Part shown: positions 34,570 to 44,081 of the stretch, one piece after another
Position numbering within the stretch: the stretch's first letter is position 1
Layout of the letters: every line of letters starts with the position of its first letter
DNA from: Occallatibacter riparius
GTDB taxonomy: Bacteria > Acidobacteriota > Terriglobia > Terriglobales > Acidobacteriaceae
Direction: 5' to 3'
Assembly (NCBI RefSeq): GCF_025264625.1
Contig: NZ_CP093313.1
Span: forward strand, 4,898,001-4,962,000
Length of the DNA stretch: 64,000 nt
Translations under genes and position numbers: made by a program
The notes under the pieces: model-generated
What the model was told of the DNA's origin: nothing
Seen by the model: only the letters and a program-made list of their open reading frames with translations
Database searches by the model: none

Positions 34570-35558
34570 TCTCATCGATTCGTAAGAGATCGCTCTACGG
34601 CTTGGCGGCAGTACTGCTCACCAAGACCGCTGTCAGTATCGCTCAAGCACCCGGTACCCCCATGTCAATGCCCGCGCCGCCTTGCATGGATGGTAGTTGT
34701 CCGGGCCCGCAAATCTCTGTCGCCGCCATCGGCGCTCCTCCGATCGGACCTGCGCAGGTCGGCGTAATCACTACCGGCGGAATGGCTGTTGCTCTCCAGG
34801 AGAATACCGAAACGGTGAAGAACCAGCCATACCAGGCTGTGGCGATCACCGATGTTAAGCAGACTCTTGCAGACGGATCGCATATCACGCAAACGACTAG
34901 CGCTACTGTGGCTCGGGACAGTGACGGCCGGACGGCTCGCGTTCAGCAATTAAGCACCATCGGCCCATGGCGGTCTGGGACGGACTCTTCCCAGACGAAG
35001 GGTCCGACGCTCACGACTATCTTCGATCCGGTAGCAAAGACCCATACCGACTACACATCGGATGACAAGGTGGCGCATGTATCGAAGTTCCCACCAATGC
35101 CACCGTCCGACGCATCGACAGGTCATAGCGGAGGTGGCTTTGCAGCATTCTCCTTCGCTCCGACAGCTGGTGCGCCAGGCGGAGGTACGCCAATGACGTT
35201 GACTGTGCAAGGGCCCGCAATTCCACCCCAGGCAGACCAAGACCAGGCAGCGCCTGACGTTAGGACCGAATCGCTCGGCTCCAAGATCATCGAGGGTATT
35301 CCTGCGACCGGGACGAGGACTACGACGATCATTCCCGCAGGTGCTATCGGTAACGACAAGGATCTGTCGATAACCCGCGAGACCTGGTATTCGGCAGATC
35401 TCAAGTTAGTCATCCAGAGCACGCAAACTGATCCGCGTTTTGGCGAATCAACGTACACGCTCACCAAGATCCAGCGGAGCGAGCCCGATCCGAGCATGTT
35501 CCAGGTGCCCTCTGGATACACGGTAGACAAGATTCCGATGGTTATCCAGAAGCGCTGA
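34566..35558 (+). CDS. Secreted protein of the sigma operon, unknown function
   Basis: 330 aa with a signal peptide (1-26) and an N-terminal Pro/Cys segment with APPCMDGSCPGPQ. The mature part has repeated beta patterns: YQAVAITDVKQTLADGSHIT, TTSATVARDSDGRTARVQQL, TTIFDPVAKTHTDYTSDDK and ETWYSADLKLVIQSTQTDPR. Similar proteins follow ECF sigma/anti-sigma pairs in Acidobacteriota. It is translated from an ATGA overlap with the anti-sigma gene and GGAGAAGGA precedes its ATG. It may be the envelope target of the sigma factor. Confidence 0.7.
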   Translation: MISSIRKRSLYGLAAVLLTKTAVSIAQAPGTPMSMPAPPCMDGSCPGPQISVAAIGAPPIGPAQVGVITTGGMAVALQENTETVKNQPYQAVAITDVKQTLADGSHITQTTSATVARDSDGRTARVQQLSTIGPWRSGTDSSQTKGPTLTTIFDPVAKTHTDYTSDDKVAHVSKFPPMPPSDASTGHSGGGFAAFSFAPTAGAPGGGTPMTLTVQGPAIPPQADQDQAAPDVRTESLGSKIIEGIPATGTRTTTIIPAGAIGNDKDLSITRETWYSADLKLVIQSTQTDPRFGESTYTLTKIQRSEPDPSMFQVPSGYTVDKIPMVIQKR

Positions 35559-35809
35559 GCAGGGTGCTTTTGATCACGATTGTGGTGGCGCTCCTGGTTT
35601 AGCTGCGATCTGAGGTAAGTTGCGTTCACGACCGATTGGTCAGGCCGGCGACGTCAGAATCCTCGCGCAATCCCAATTGTGAACCCCTCTGGTTGTTGTC
35701 CTGCGCTGCTCGAGGGCCTTGGAAGATCGTCAACAGAATCGTTCATCCGCTGGCTTGAGCGGAATTGTTCCATGCGGCGTCTTTTGGAAGGCACTGCTGC
35801 CGCGCTCCT

Positions 35810-36946
35810 ATGGCTGAATACGATTCGGAATTGACGCGTCTTGTCGAGCAGATCAATCGCTCGGCCAAGGAACCCAAAGCGGACGAAAGCAAGCTGCTCG
35901 ACCAATTCTTGAGCCTCGCAGTACAGCGTGAGGCTTCGGATCTTCTTCTAGTCGCTGGTTCGGCCGCCATTCTGCGGGTGAATGGCGGCCTCACCGCCGG
36001 AGTCGGGCAAATTCTCTCAACCGCCGAATTGCGGGGCATTTTGCTGCCAATCCTGACCCCAGCGCAGAGCGAAGAACTGCAGGCCCGCAAATCGATCGAC
36101 TTTTGCTTCGTGCGACAGGAGATCGGCAGGTTCCGGGCCAACTATCACTATCAGCGAGGGACTCTGGCAGCCGCAATTCGCCTATTGTCCGAGCAGGTTC
36201 CTTCACTGGAATCGCTGCACCTGCCGCCCACCCTCGCGCTCCTGATGGAGCGGCGGCAAGGCCTTGTGCTGGTTACCGGTCCTACTGGATCGGGAAAGAG
36301 TTCGACCTTGGCGGCGTTGATCGACCTGATCAACCGCAAGCGTCGCGACCACATCATCACGATTGAAGACCCGATGGAATATCAGCATCCCAATCGAAGC
36401 TCCATTGTTGAGCAGATCGAGCTTGGCCACGATACGCTGAGTTTCGCGGATGCTGTGCGCGCAGCTCTCCGGCAAGATCCGAACGTAATTTTGATCGGTG
36501 AGATGCGTGACGCCGACACCATGGCTGCAGCATTGACCGCGGCTGAGACAGGCCATCTTGTTTTGAGTTCTCTGCACACGAATGATGCTGTGCAGACTGT
36601 CCTGCGCATCCTCGACATCTTTCCGTCCAGCTATCAGTCGCAGATACGGCAGCAACTCTCATTGGCTCTTGTGGCAGTGATCTCGCAGAAACTCATTCCG
36701 GCGGCAGCCGGAAGCGGACGCTATCCGGCAGTCGAAATCATGCTCGCCACTCCAGCGATTCGCAACCTGATTCGGCGCGGGGACGATCACCAACTCCGCG
36801 CCCACATAGAAACCGGAAGGGCTGAAGGAATGCTCACCACCGAGCAGTCTCTTGCCGAGTTGGTCCGAAGAGGGCGAATCTCCCGTGACACTGCATTCGA
36901 TCATTCCCATCACCCCGATGATTTAGAGCGCCATCTCATCCCCTGA
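35810..36946 (+). CDS. PilT-like type IV pilus/type II secretion ATPase
   Basis: 378 aa from the ATG at 35810. The N-terminal PAS-like domain (30-125) has LLDQFLSLAVQREASDLLLV and DFCFVRQEIGRFRANYH. The ATPase core has Walker A TGPTGSGKSS (156-165), the Asp box IEDPMEYQH, Walker B VILIGEMRD and the His box LSSLHTNDA. Length and order match PilT-type retraction ATPases more than PilB/GspE. No other pilus gene is adjacent except two secretin-like proteins, so it may power a reduced system. It is followed by 240 bases without a gene before the first secretin. Confidence 0.85.
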   Translation: MAEYDSELTRLVEQINRSAKEPKADESKLLDQFLSLAVQREASDLLLVAGSAAILRVNGGLTAGVGQILSTAELRGILLPILTPAQSEELQARKSIDFCFVRQEIGRFRANYHYQRGTLAAAIRLLSEQVPSLESLHLPPTLALLMERRQGLVLVTGPTGSGKSSTLAALIDLINRKRRDHIITIEDPMEYQHPNRSSIVEQIELGHDTLSFADAVRAALRQDPNVILIGEMRDADTMAAALTAAETGHLVLSSLHTNDAVQTVLRILDIFPSSYQSQIRQQLSLALVAVISQKLIPAAAGSGRYPAVEIMLATPAIRNLIRRGDDHQLRAHIETGRAEGMLTTEQSLAELVRRGRISRDTAFDHSHHPDDLERHLIP

Positions 36947-37188
36947 CCGTTTCCTAATTGCTCTCACGAGATCAAGGCAGTAAGAAATCCTGAGCATCCT
37001 GAGCTCGTTCTGCGTCAATGCGGACAGGACCACTGACTGGGTGTTCAGAGCAGCATTGCCACCACGCATGCCGCTTCCTATTGAATAACGGCCCTTCCGT
37101 CCTCCTCTCGGACGTTTCAAAATAATTCCACTTCAATCTGGAAGTTTTCCTCTCTCTCGGAGCAATCCCCGTTAGGGGTATTTTCCTT

Positions 37189-38937
37189 GTGAAGACTTCG
37201 AAACGAGCAACAGCACATTTAGTCCTCATTTGCACTCTTATCTTCCTTGCCGCGCCTTTGCCGATACGCGCGAGCCAGTCTGCTAAGTCACTTTATAAGC
37301 AGGGGCAATCCGCTGAAGCTCGCGAGGACTATGACTCGGCCTGCAACGCCTACCGAAAGGCGATGCTGGACGAACCCGGCAACCTCAAGTACAAGACAGC
37401 CTACGAGCGAATCCGACCGCTCGCCTCGGAACAACACATCACCCGCGGAAAAGAACTGAAGGAGAACGGGAAGATCACAGGCGCTCTGGCCGAGTTTCTC
37501 CGCGCAGCGGCTATCGATCCGTCAAACGAAGCGGCGGGGCAGGGCATTGCCAGCCTGAAAGATCAGATCACGCCAGCTCCACAGAAAAGCGATATGCCCC
37601 AATTGCCAAATGAGCGAAAGCGGCTGGCGGGCTTGGCCAGGCCTGTTGAGCTTAGACCTATCTCCGATGAACCCATCTCGCTGCACATGGCGGAGGACGC
37701 GAAGATCATCTACGAAAGTCTCTCCAAGGCGGCGGGCATCAATGTCTTGTTTGACCCGGAATACAACTCCAAACGTATTTCCGTGGACCTCACGAACACG
37801 GGCCTCGAGGATGCGCTGCGCGTGGTCGCCACCACCTCTGGGACGTTTTGGAAACCCCTTACCGGGAACACGATATTTGTGGCGGCCGACACCCGTGCCA
37901 AGAGAACGCAACTGGAACAGCAGGCAATTCAGGTTCTCTATCTGGCAAACGCGACACAGCAGAACGATCTGAACGATATCCAGACCGCGCTGCGCAACGT
38001 GCTGACAAACGTAAAACTTTATGGTGTGCAAAGCCAGGATGCCATTGTCATGCGCGGCTCTCCCGATGAACTTCTCCTGGCAGAGCAGCTCATCGATGAC
38101 CTCGACAAACCCAGGCCCGAGGTCATGATCGACGTAACGGTAATGCAGGTCGACAAAGACAAGGTCCGGAATATGGGGGTGCAGTGGCCGCAGACCCTCA
38201 GTGCAACCCTCAAAACAACCAGCACCGATTCCAATGCCACGTTGACGCTCAATGATCTGGCCAATCTGAACGCGAAGAATTTCTCCCTCACCGTCGGGAC
38301 CGCTCAGGCCGAGATGCTGCTGACCGATACCGATACGCAGATAATGCAAAATCCACGGCTGCGCGCCGCCGACGGCCAGAAGGCGACGATGAAGATCGGG
38401 GAGAGAATCCCGATTGCCACCGGATCGTTCTCCGGCGCCAGTGCGTCTGCTGCCAACCCCTACGTGAATACGCAATTTCAATACATCGATATTGGTGTGG
38501 TGATGGAGATGACGCCCATCATTCATTACAACGGCGATGTGACCCTCAAGGTCAAGGTTGAAATCACTTCCCACAACGGCGATACGACCATCAGCGGCGT
38601 CACCGAACCCATTATCGGCCAGCAGAGTGTGGAAGAGATGATCCGCCTCAAGGAGGGCGAGAGCAACATCCTCGGCGGACTCGTTCAGGAACTGAACAAC
38701 AAAGGCGTGAGCGGAACTCCGGGATTGGGAGAAATCCCCGGCCTGAAGTATCTCTTCAGCATCCAGAGTCACGAAGTTCAGCACGAAGAGATCGTCTTTC
38801 TGATCCGTCCTCACCTGGTTCGCGGGATCGAGATCGATCCGCTCAATCTGCGGCCAATCGATACGGGGACCAGCAACGCCATCGAATTGCGAGAGGTGCG
38901 ATCGACTGCGACGGACACGTCTGTCTCTCCGCAATGA
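37189..38937 (+). CDS. Secretin-family outer membrane protein with TPR and STN domains
   Basis: 582 aa, starting at a GTG after AGGGG. A signal peptide (1-28) is followed by TPR-like repeats (about 30-120: YKQGQSAEAREDYDSACNAY, ITGALAEFLRAAAIDPSNEA). An STN/secretin N0-type domain (about 165-235) and an N1-type domain (250-320) precede the secretin pore domain (390-560) with PRLRAADGQKATMKIGERIP, MEMTPIIHYNGDVTLKVKVE and VSGTPGLGEIPGLKYLFS. It forms an outer-membrane ring by family. The adjacent PilT-like ATPase, Big_2 lipoprotein and second secretin suggest one module. Confidence 0.85.
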   Translation: MKTSKRATAHLVLICTLIFLAAPLPIRASQSAKSLYKQGQSAEAREDYDSACNAYRKAMLDEPGNLKYKTAYERIRPLASEQHITRGKELKENGKITGALAEFLRAAAIDPSNEAAGQGIASLKDQITPAPQKSDMPQLPNERKRLAGLARPVELRPISDEPISLHMAEDAKIIYESLSKAAGINVLFDPEYNSKRISVDLTNTGLEDALRVVATTSGTFWKPLTGNTIFVAADTRAKRTQLEQQAIQVLYLANATQQNDLNDIQTALRNVLTNVKLYGVQSQDAIVMRGSPDELLLAEQLIDDLDKPRPEVMIDVTVMQVDKDKVRNMGVQWPQTLSATLKTTSTDSNATLTLNDLANLNAKNFSLTVGTAQAEMLLTDTDTQIMQNPRLRAADGQKATMKIGERIPIATGSFSGASASAANPYVNTQFQYIDIGVVMEMTPIIHYNGDVTLKVKVEITSHNGDTTISGVTEPIIGQQSVEEMIRLKEGESNILGGLVQELNNKGVSGTPGLGEIPGLKYLFSIQSHEVQHEEIVFLIRPHLVRGIEIDPLNLRPIDTGTSNAIELREVRSTATDTSVSPQ

Positions 38938-39049
38938 GCTTTGTCCGGAATGTACTCTCTGCAACCGACTGGCCCTGCCGTGAACGGACGGGAAGTTGCA
39001 GAACAAGGAATACCACTCGATAACGAAGCCTTCAACCAGGACGGCGGCG

Positions 39050-39697
39050 ATGAAACGAAAACGGATTCATTCACCAGGGAGTACAGCAGCACTGCTTCGG
39101 CTTATGGCATTCGCATTCATCCTCCTCATGCTTGTCGGATGCAAAAACTTCTTTATCGGTCCGACGCTCACTACGGTTACGGTAGCCCCGTCAACGCCAT
39201 CGGTGGCCGTTGGTAAAACGCAACACATGAGCGCCACCGGCACCTACGATAACGGCGTCACGGACACAGTCACGGACTCCGTCAGTTGGTCGACTTCGGA
39301 CAGCTCTATCGCGACGGTAAGTTCCACCGGGTTGGTCACGGGGGCATCCACGGGCGCCGCAACAATCAGCGCCACGTTGAACGGCCTCAGTGGCTCAACG
39401 ACGGTGACCGTGACGCTGGCAAACCTTTCCTCGATCTCGATAACGACCACCAGCAGTTCGCTTTCTTCGGGTCAGACGGCGCAGTTCACGGCCACTGGCG
39501 TCCTCCAGAACGGAAACACTGTGAACCTGACCGACGCGGTGACTTGGAACTCCTCGAATACGTCGGTTGCTACGATCGGCAGTTCTGGACTCGCGACCGC
39601 CCAGACCGTGAGCAGTACGTCAACCACGACGATCACAGCCAAGTCCGGAAGCGTTAAGAGCAACGCGATTACGCTGACCGTCTCCCCTTCTTCCTAA
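39050..39697 (+). CDS. Lipoprotein with two Big_2 Ig-like domains
   Basis: 215 aa from the ATG at 39050. A basic N-terminus and hydrophobic stretch end in the lipobox LMLVGCKN, so it should be lipid anchored at about C31. Two Big_2-type domains follow: VAVGKTQHMSATGTYDNG with VSWSTSDSSIATVSSTGLVT, then SSGQTAQFTATGVLQNGN with VTWNSSNTSVATIGSSGLAT. It lies between two secretin genes with short gaps, which suggests a structural or pilotin-like partner role; a canonical pilotin fold is not seen. Confidence 0.75.
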   Translation: MKRKRIHSPGSTAALLRLMAFAFILLMLVGCKNFFIGPTLTTVTVAPSTPSVAVGKTQHMSATGTYDNGVTDTVTDSVSWSTSDSSIATVSSTGLVTGASTGAATISATLNGLSGSTTVTVTLANLSSISITTTSSSLSSGQTAQFTATGVLQNGNTVNLTDAVTWNSSNTSVATIGSSGLATAQTVSSTSTTTITAKSGSVKSNAITLTVSPSS

Positions 39698-39708
39698 AGC
39701 GGAGCCTC

Positions 39709-41286
39709 ATGAGTATGAATGCGACACGATACATTCCCATCGTTCTGACTGCCGTGGCCTTCGCAGTGCCCATGCAGGCGGTGGTCGCGGGGCCCGCCAC
39801 GCCTATTCTGGACTCGGCTCTCGCCACGCTCAGCCCTGCGCTTACACTCGATCCCCACAACCCTGAGGTCGCGCAGCACATTGATCAGCCAGGGGAGGAC
39901 GCTCCGCACACCGCGCCCCAGTCTCTCTATGAAAGTAAGAGCAGTTCCGCCGCTGAAGCCGAGCGGCTCCTCTATGGTTCCGGTCACCGCAGCTTTCATC
40001 TGCGCGGCGACCAGGGCCATGTCATTCAGCAGGTCTTCAAGGCCTTCGGCGTCGATACGATCTTGGACGACAGCGTGCGGGCGACTCCCGCGCGGTTCGA
40101 TCTCGACGACGTGGATTTCGAGACGGCAACGGAGATTCTCGGTCTCGCCACCGACGCATTCTTCGTTCCACTGGACCCGCACCATGCTCTGGCAGCGCGG
40201 AACTCCCGGGAAAACCGCGCCCGGCTTGAGCGCCGGCTGAGTCGAACTTTCTACTTTCCCGGCTTGACTGCGAAGGAACTGACGGATATGTGGAATATCG
40301 CAGCGAAGATCGTCGGTGCTTCCCAGAGCCGGATGGAGCCTCTCCAAGGGACTTTGACTGTTCGCGCCTCGGAGGCGGAGCTGGAGGCGCTCGATGCGGT
40401 CTACGCGGAATTACTGCACGGGCGGAGCGTTGTGCAACTCGACGTGCGCCTGTATGAAATCGACAGGACCCGGGCGACGAACGTGGGCATCCTGCTGCCG
40501 GCCTCGACAACCGTGTTCAATGTTCCCTCGGAGGTCAACCGTATCCTCGAGAGCAATGCGGGCCTGGTGGATCAGATCCTGAAGGAATACCCGTCTCTGG
40601 CCGGCAACGATGAAGCCATCCTCGCGGCCCTGCTTGCCGCCGGTCTGCTGACGGGCACTGTCTTCAACGGCCCGTTTGCACTCTTCGGCGGGGGACTCAC
40701 GGAGACAGGGATCGACCTGCGCGAGATCAATGTCAACCTGCTTCTGAACTCGTCAGACGCGCGGTTGCTCGACGATATGCAGCTGCGCGTGCTCGACCAG
40801 GAGGAAGCGACGATCCGCAGCGGCGAACGGTATCCGATTTTGATTTCCAGCTTTTCGACCGTGGCAGGCGCCTCATCCTCGAACAACACGATCCCCCAGT
40901 TCCAGTATGAGGATCTGGGGTTGACGCTGAAGGCGACACCGCACGTCGAATCCAGCGATAAAGTATCGCTCAACCTGGACATGAAGCTCTCGTCGCTGGC
41001 CGGCACCAGCCTCAACAACATTCCCATTCTCGCCAACCGCCAGTATGCGGGCATCGTATCGCTCGGGCTCGGCGAAAGCGCGATCCTGGTCAGCGACTTG
41101 TCCGAGCAAGAGTCGCTGGAGACCACCGGCGTTCCAGGCTTGGGTAACCTGCCGGGCCTGTCCGGGGCAACTAACCGCAAGGCCACCAAGGACATCATGG
41201 AACTGGCCATCGTGGTCACTCCCCATCTTGTCCGCAGGGCGCATCAGGGGGCCGGGGGATCGATCTGGCTCCTGCCGCGGCAGTGA
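39709..41286 (+). CDS. Second secretin-family protein
   Basis: 525 aa. A signal peptide (about 1-26) is followed by an N0-like domain (90-150) and an N1-like segment (170-240). Residues 255-510 carry a secretin pore domain: VQLDVRLYEIDRTRATNVGI, LRVLDQEEATIRSGERYPIL, LGLTLKATPHVESSDKVSLN and VPGLGNLPGLSGATNRK. The middle (270-320) has an insertion rich in Leu/Ala not usual in secretins. It starts 11 bases after the Big_2 lipoprotein gene, so they are cotranscribed. Two different secretins in one operon is unusual. Confidence 0.8.
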   Translation: MSMNATRYIPIVLTAVAFAVPMQAVVAGPATPILDSALATLSPALTLDPHNPEVAQHIDQPGEDAPHTAPQSLYESKSSSAAEAERLLYGSGHRSFHLRGDQGHVIQQVFKAFGVDTILDDSVRATPARFDLDDVDFETATEILGLATDAFFVPLDPHHALAARNSRENRARLERRLSRTFYFPGLTAKELTDMWNIAAKIVGASQSRMEPLQGTLTVRASEAELEALDAVYAELLHGRSVVQLDVRLYEIDRTRATNVGILLPASTTVFNVPSEVNRILESNAGLVDQILKEYPSLAGNDEAILAALLAAGLLTGTVFNGPFALFGGGLTETGIDLREINVNLLLNSSDARLLDDMQLRVLDQEEATIRSGERYPILISSFSTVAGASSSNNTIPQFQYEDLGLTLKATPHVESSDKVSLNLDMKLSSLAGTSLNNIPILANRQYAGIVSLGLGESAILVSDLSEQESLETTGVPGLGNLPGLSGATNRKATKDIMELAIVVTPHLVRRAHQGAGGSIWLLPRQ

Positions 41287-42271
41287 TCCCTGCCGCGCGA
41301 AGAGCGGCAAACGGGGACACGACCAGTCGTCAGCACGAAGGTCTCCCGCTGCGGTGCCTGCCCCGCACGGCGGGATCCGGCGTTGCGCCCTCCCTAGCCA
41401 CCGCCGGGAACATGGAATTCTCGGGCGGTGAGGGGATCTTTCCGGGAAAGGGCGGGCGGCGATCGAGAAGAGGAATAAAGGTACGGCAACGAGGTAAACG
41501 CAACCCAGATTTGTGAATTCCGCTTCAGAGTCCCGGAAAAAGATCATCGAGAATGATCGCCGCTTCGATTTCGCGGCCTGTTCGTTCGCTTAACCCTGCT
41601 AATGCAGGAAAAGCCGAACGGTAGGCTCGACTGACCGGATTATTGTGGTCGACGTGGAAGTTTGCGGAGTCGAACGAACTCCTGGTACTCGGATCTTAAC
41701 CGGCAGGTTAGGATTCGAGCCAGACCTGAGGGGCCAATATCATCCAAAATCAACATGGACGACATCAATTCGATGCTCATCGAAGCTTGGTCCAGTTTTG
41801 GTACAACTTGGTCCAAGAAGGCAGTGTGCAGGTGACAAGATGCTTGTTTTGTTCGGCGATAAACAATTCGGAATTGTTGGAATCGGAGTAGATCGGATTG
41901 TCGCCCAGACGGCTAGAGCGAACTCGGCGAAATAACTGTGCGACGAAGCTCAGCCCGAGAGGTAGAGCTGGCTCCCTTTCGCAGCGCGCCAGACTACGCG
42001 GTGTCGATCTTTCGGCCTCAAACCTGACTCCGACAACGGAGCGAGCCCAGATTCCATCCACGACAGTTTGTTCGCGCCGGAAGGAGCCTGTCGCGAAGTA
42101 GTTGCCTCCAGAGGCCACTGTGATATCGATAGATTGCCAGGAGGACACGCGCCCAATTTCCTCAGACGTGCGTACCATCCAGCAGATCGTTGTTGATTCG
42201 CACCACGGTTCAGCGCGCGGACGATGCGGTTCCCCCGCGCGCTAGCCCATGAAACACCGCCAATTACTGAC
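41287..42271. other. Gene-poor stretch of almost 1 kb
   Basis: 985 bases between the secretin operon and the convergent lipoprotein gene. I find no recognisable protein on either strand. It contains a pair of direct repeats (41786-41815) and a tRNA-like but rejected stretch near 41.66-41.74 kb. Confidence 0.5.
41786..41815. repeat. Phased direct repeat CTTGGTCCA
   Basis: CTTGGTCCA occurs at 41786-41794 and at 41807-41815, exactly 21 bases (two helical turns) apart, with a related TTGGTACAA between them. Such phasing fits an operator, but no gene with a clear start lies next to it. Confidence 0.35.
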
Positions 42272-43933
42272 TCATCGTCTAAGCCGTAAAGCGGTATGAA
42301 GAGACTCTCTCGGTCGTACCAGCGCAAAATGTGATTTCAGGGCCGCCGAGGTTGCAGTGGCAGTTTGATTCTCAAACGCGCCTGTCGCAAGTTGATTCCC
42401 GTCAGTCTCGACAAAGATCGCGGTTGAATCGTCCACTACGTAGAAGGCCAGATTGAGCGCCCCGATCATTGAGTTGCTACTTGTCTGCAAGTCTGGGAAC
42501 GAGGCGGTCCCCCGGCCGTTCGAATCAATCGAATAGCTGCCGTTCCCAAGACTGAATCCCGTCATGGTCCAGCCAAAATTGTTCACATCGTACAGGCCCG
42601 CCATATTGTTAGCGGTGTTCGTCGAGAACTCGGAGATCAGGTCGACTCCGCCATTTCCATTCACACCCGAAAGATTGAGTCCGTACCCTTGAGTTTGTGG
42701 AATGGAGGTTGCGGTCTGTATGTACATGTTCCCGCCTGATATCCCTGGCGTGTTGCTTGCGCCGTTATCTGTTTCCATAAGCATAATGCCGCCATTGTAC
42801 GGATAAGCTGCAAAGGTATAGTTGCCGGTCCCAAGGCTATTGTTGACGAAATAACCGTTGTAGATGCCGTTCAATGTAAGAGTTGTTCGTGGGCCGTCTG
42901 AAGTGAACACGCCATGGATGCTAGGCGTCTGGGACACGTAGCCATCATCGTTGATGTCCTCAAGGCCTCCGGTGATCTGGCTTGATCCGTCGGAGGTGAG
43001 CTGTCCGGCGGCGGCAAACGATCCTGCCAATGTGTCTTCGCCCGCTAAATCAAACACGAGCGGTCCAGAAGGGAATGTAGTATGACCGGTAGAAACAAGA
43101 GCGTCGCCTGCGAGGAATGCGACCGAATCCGTTTCGATTAGCTTCAAGTGGGTCGCATCAATTGCAAACAAGTCGAAATGCAGAGCGCCGAATCCAGCAG
43201 CGTTCGTTGTAAGCTGAGCCATTCCGGGGGACCCAGCGTTTACTCTGCCTCGCATCGTAAGAGCTCGAAGACCTCTGGAGTTTCCGTCGTCGTTGAAATC
43301 CTGAACGCCAGACGTGACGTTTCCATTCGAGTCGAGTGTGAACGCTCCGACTGATGACAACGGGTTGTCGATGGTGGAGTCAACGCCGTTCAGTCCGAAG
43401 GCATAGGAACCCTGCAGTGAAGTCTGGTCGATGTTGGACGCTTGCAGATCAATGGAGCCGCTGCCGCTGCCGTTCTGATCGAATCGGCTGATGAGTCCAT
43501 GAGTGCCGGACATTAGCACAAAATCGATACCGAACTGAACCTGGCTCCCATTGATGGTTGCCGAAAGCGAGCCGCTGCCCCGACCGTCCGCCGAAATACT
43601 GTACGATCCGGAAGTCGTCAGGCGATTGAAAACGTAGCCGGTGCTGAGAGCCGCACCTAAGGCAGGATCATCTACGTCGATCGTTCCTCCGGTGAAACTG
43701 CCGCTTCCATTTGCGGTCACTGTTCCCAGCACGGCGAAGAAGCTCTCGTTGCGATTTGTATCGTCGTAACCGGAAAAGGAAATTACGTATGTTCCGTTCA
43801 GGCTGCTGTTGCTGAATGAGCCTCCGGGAGGTGGAGTCGGCTGGCTGACTCCTGCTCCACAGCCCGCGAGGGTTATGCACGCTGCAAGGGCGCAGAACAT
43901 AGCAATTGTGAATGCTGCGAGTGTCTTGAACAT
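42272..43933 (-). CDS. Lipoprotein with repeated beta domains, unknown function
   Basis: 553 aa from the ATG at 43933, which follows GAGGAG by three bases. The lipobox ITLAGCGAG makes it a lipoprotein. The mature part has repeated units of about 110 residues, each starting SLNGTYVISFSGYD-like (SLQGSYAFGLNGVD, TLAGSFAAAGQLTSDGSS) and containing DDGN-type loops, ending with ATHLKLIETDS or STAIFVETDGNQ patterns. Such proteins are frequent in Acidobacteriota and are probably surface-exposed. No enzymatic motif is visible. It is followed on the same strand, upstream, by the DUF3300 gene. Confidence 0.75.
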   Translation of the reverse strand: MFKTLAAFTIAMFCALAACITLAGCGAGVSQPTPPPGGSFSNSSLNGTYVISFSGYDDTNRNESFFAVLGTVTANGSGSFTGGTIDVDDPALGAALSTGYVFNRLTTSGSYSISADGRGSGSLSATINGSQVQFGIDFVLMSGTHGLISRFDQNGSGSGSIDLQASNIDQTSLQGSYAFGLNGVDSTIDNPLSSVGAFTLDSNGNVTSGVQDFNDDGNSRGLRALTMRGRVNAGSPGMAQLTTNAAGFGALHFDLFAIDATHLKLIETDSVAFLAGDALVSTGHTTFPSGPLVFDLAGEDTLAGSFAAAGQLTSDGSSQITGGLEDINDDGYVSQTPSIHGVFTSDGPRTTLTLNGIYNGYFVNNSLGTGNYTFAAYPYNGGIMLMETDNGASNTPGISGGNMYIQTATSIPQTQGYGLNLSGVNGNGGVDLISEFSTNTANNMAGLYDVNNFGWTMTGFSLGNGSYSIDSNGRGTASFPDLQTSSNSMIGALNLAFYVVDDSTAIFVETDGNQLATGAFENQTATATSAALKSHFALVRPRESLHTALRLRR

Positions 43934-44081
43934 TATCTCCTCATGAACCAAGTGTTTGAGGACCGCGTCCGGGAGAATGCGATCGTTAGGCGGAATGCCC
44001 TTGTAGTTTTTGAGCGCACAGCCGCAAGCGGAGGAAACGCTCGTTCCCGCCATTGGCAGTGCGCTTGATTGCGAATCGTAT

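Noticed and set aside
37522-39006. Long minus-strand ORF (494 codons) opposite the first secretin.
   Set aside because: It lies entirely opposite a clear secretin gene; its translation has no recognisable pattern. Shadow of codon bias.
41650-41745. Possible tRNA (sequence with GGTTAGGATTCGAGCC and a GGAGT/ACTCC stem).
   Set aside because: No consistent cloverleaf can be folded; the seven-base loops do not match a T-loop and no acceptor stem pairs.
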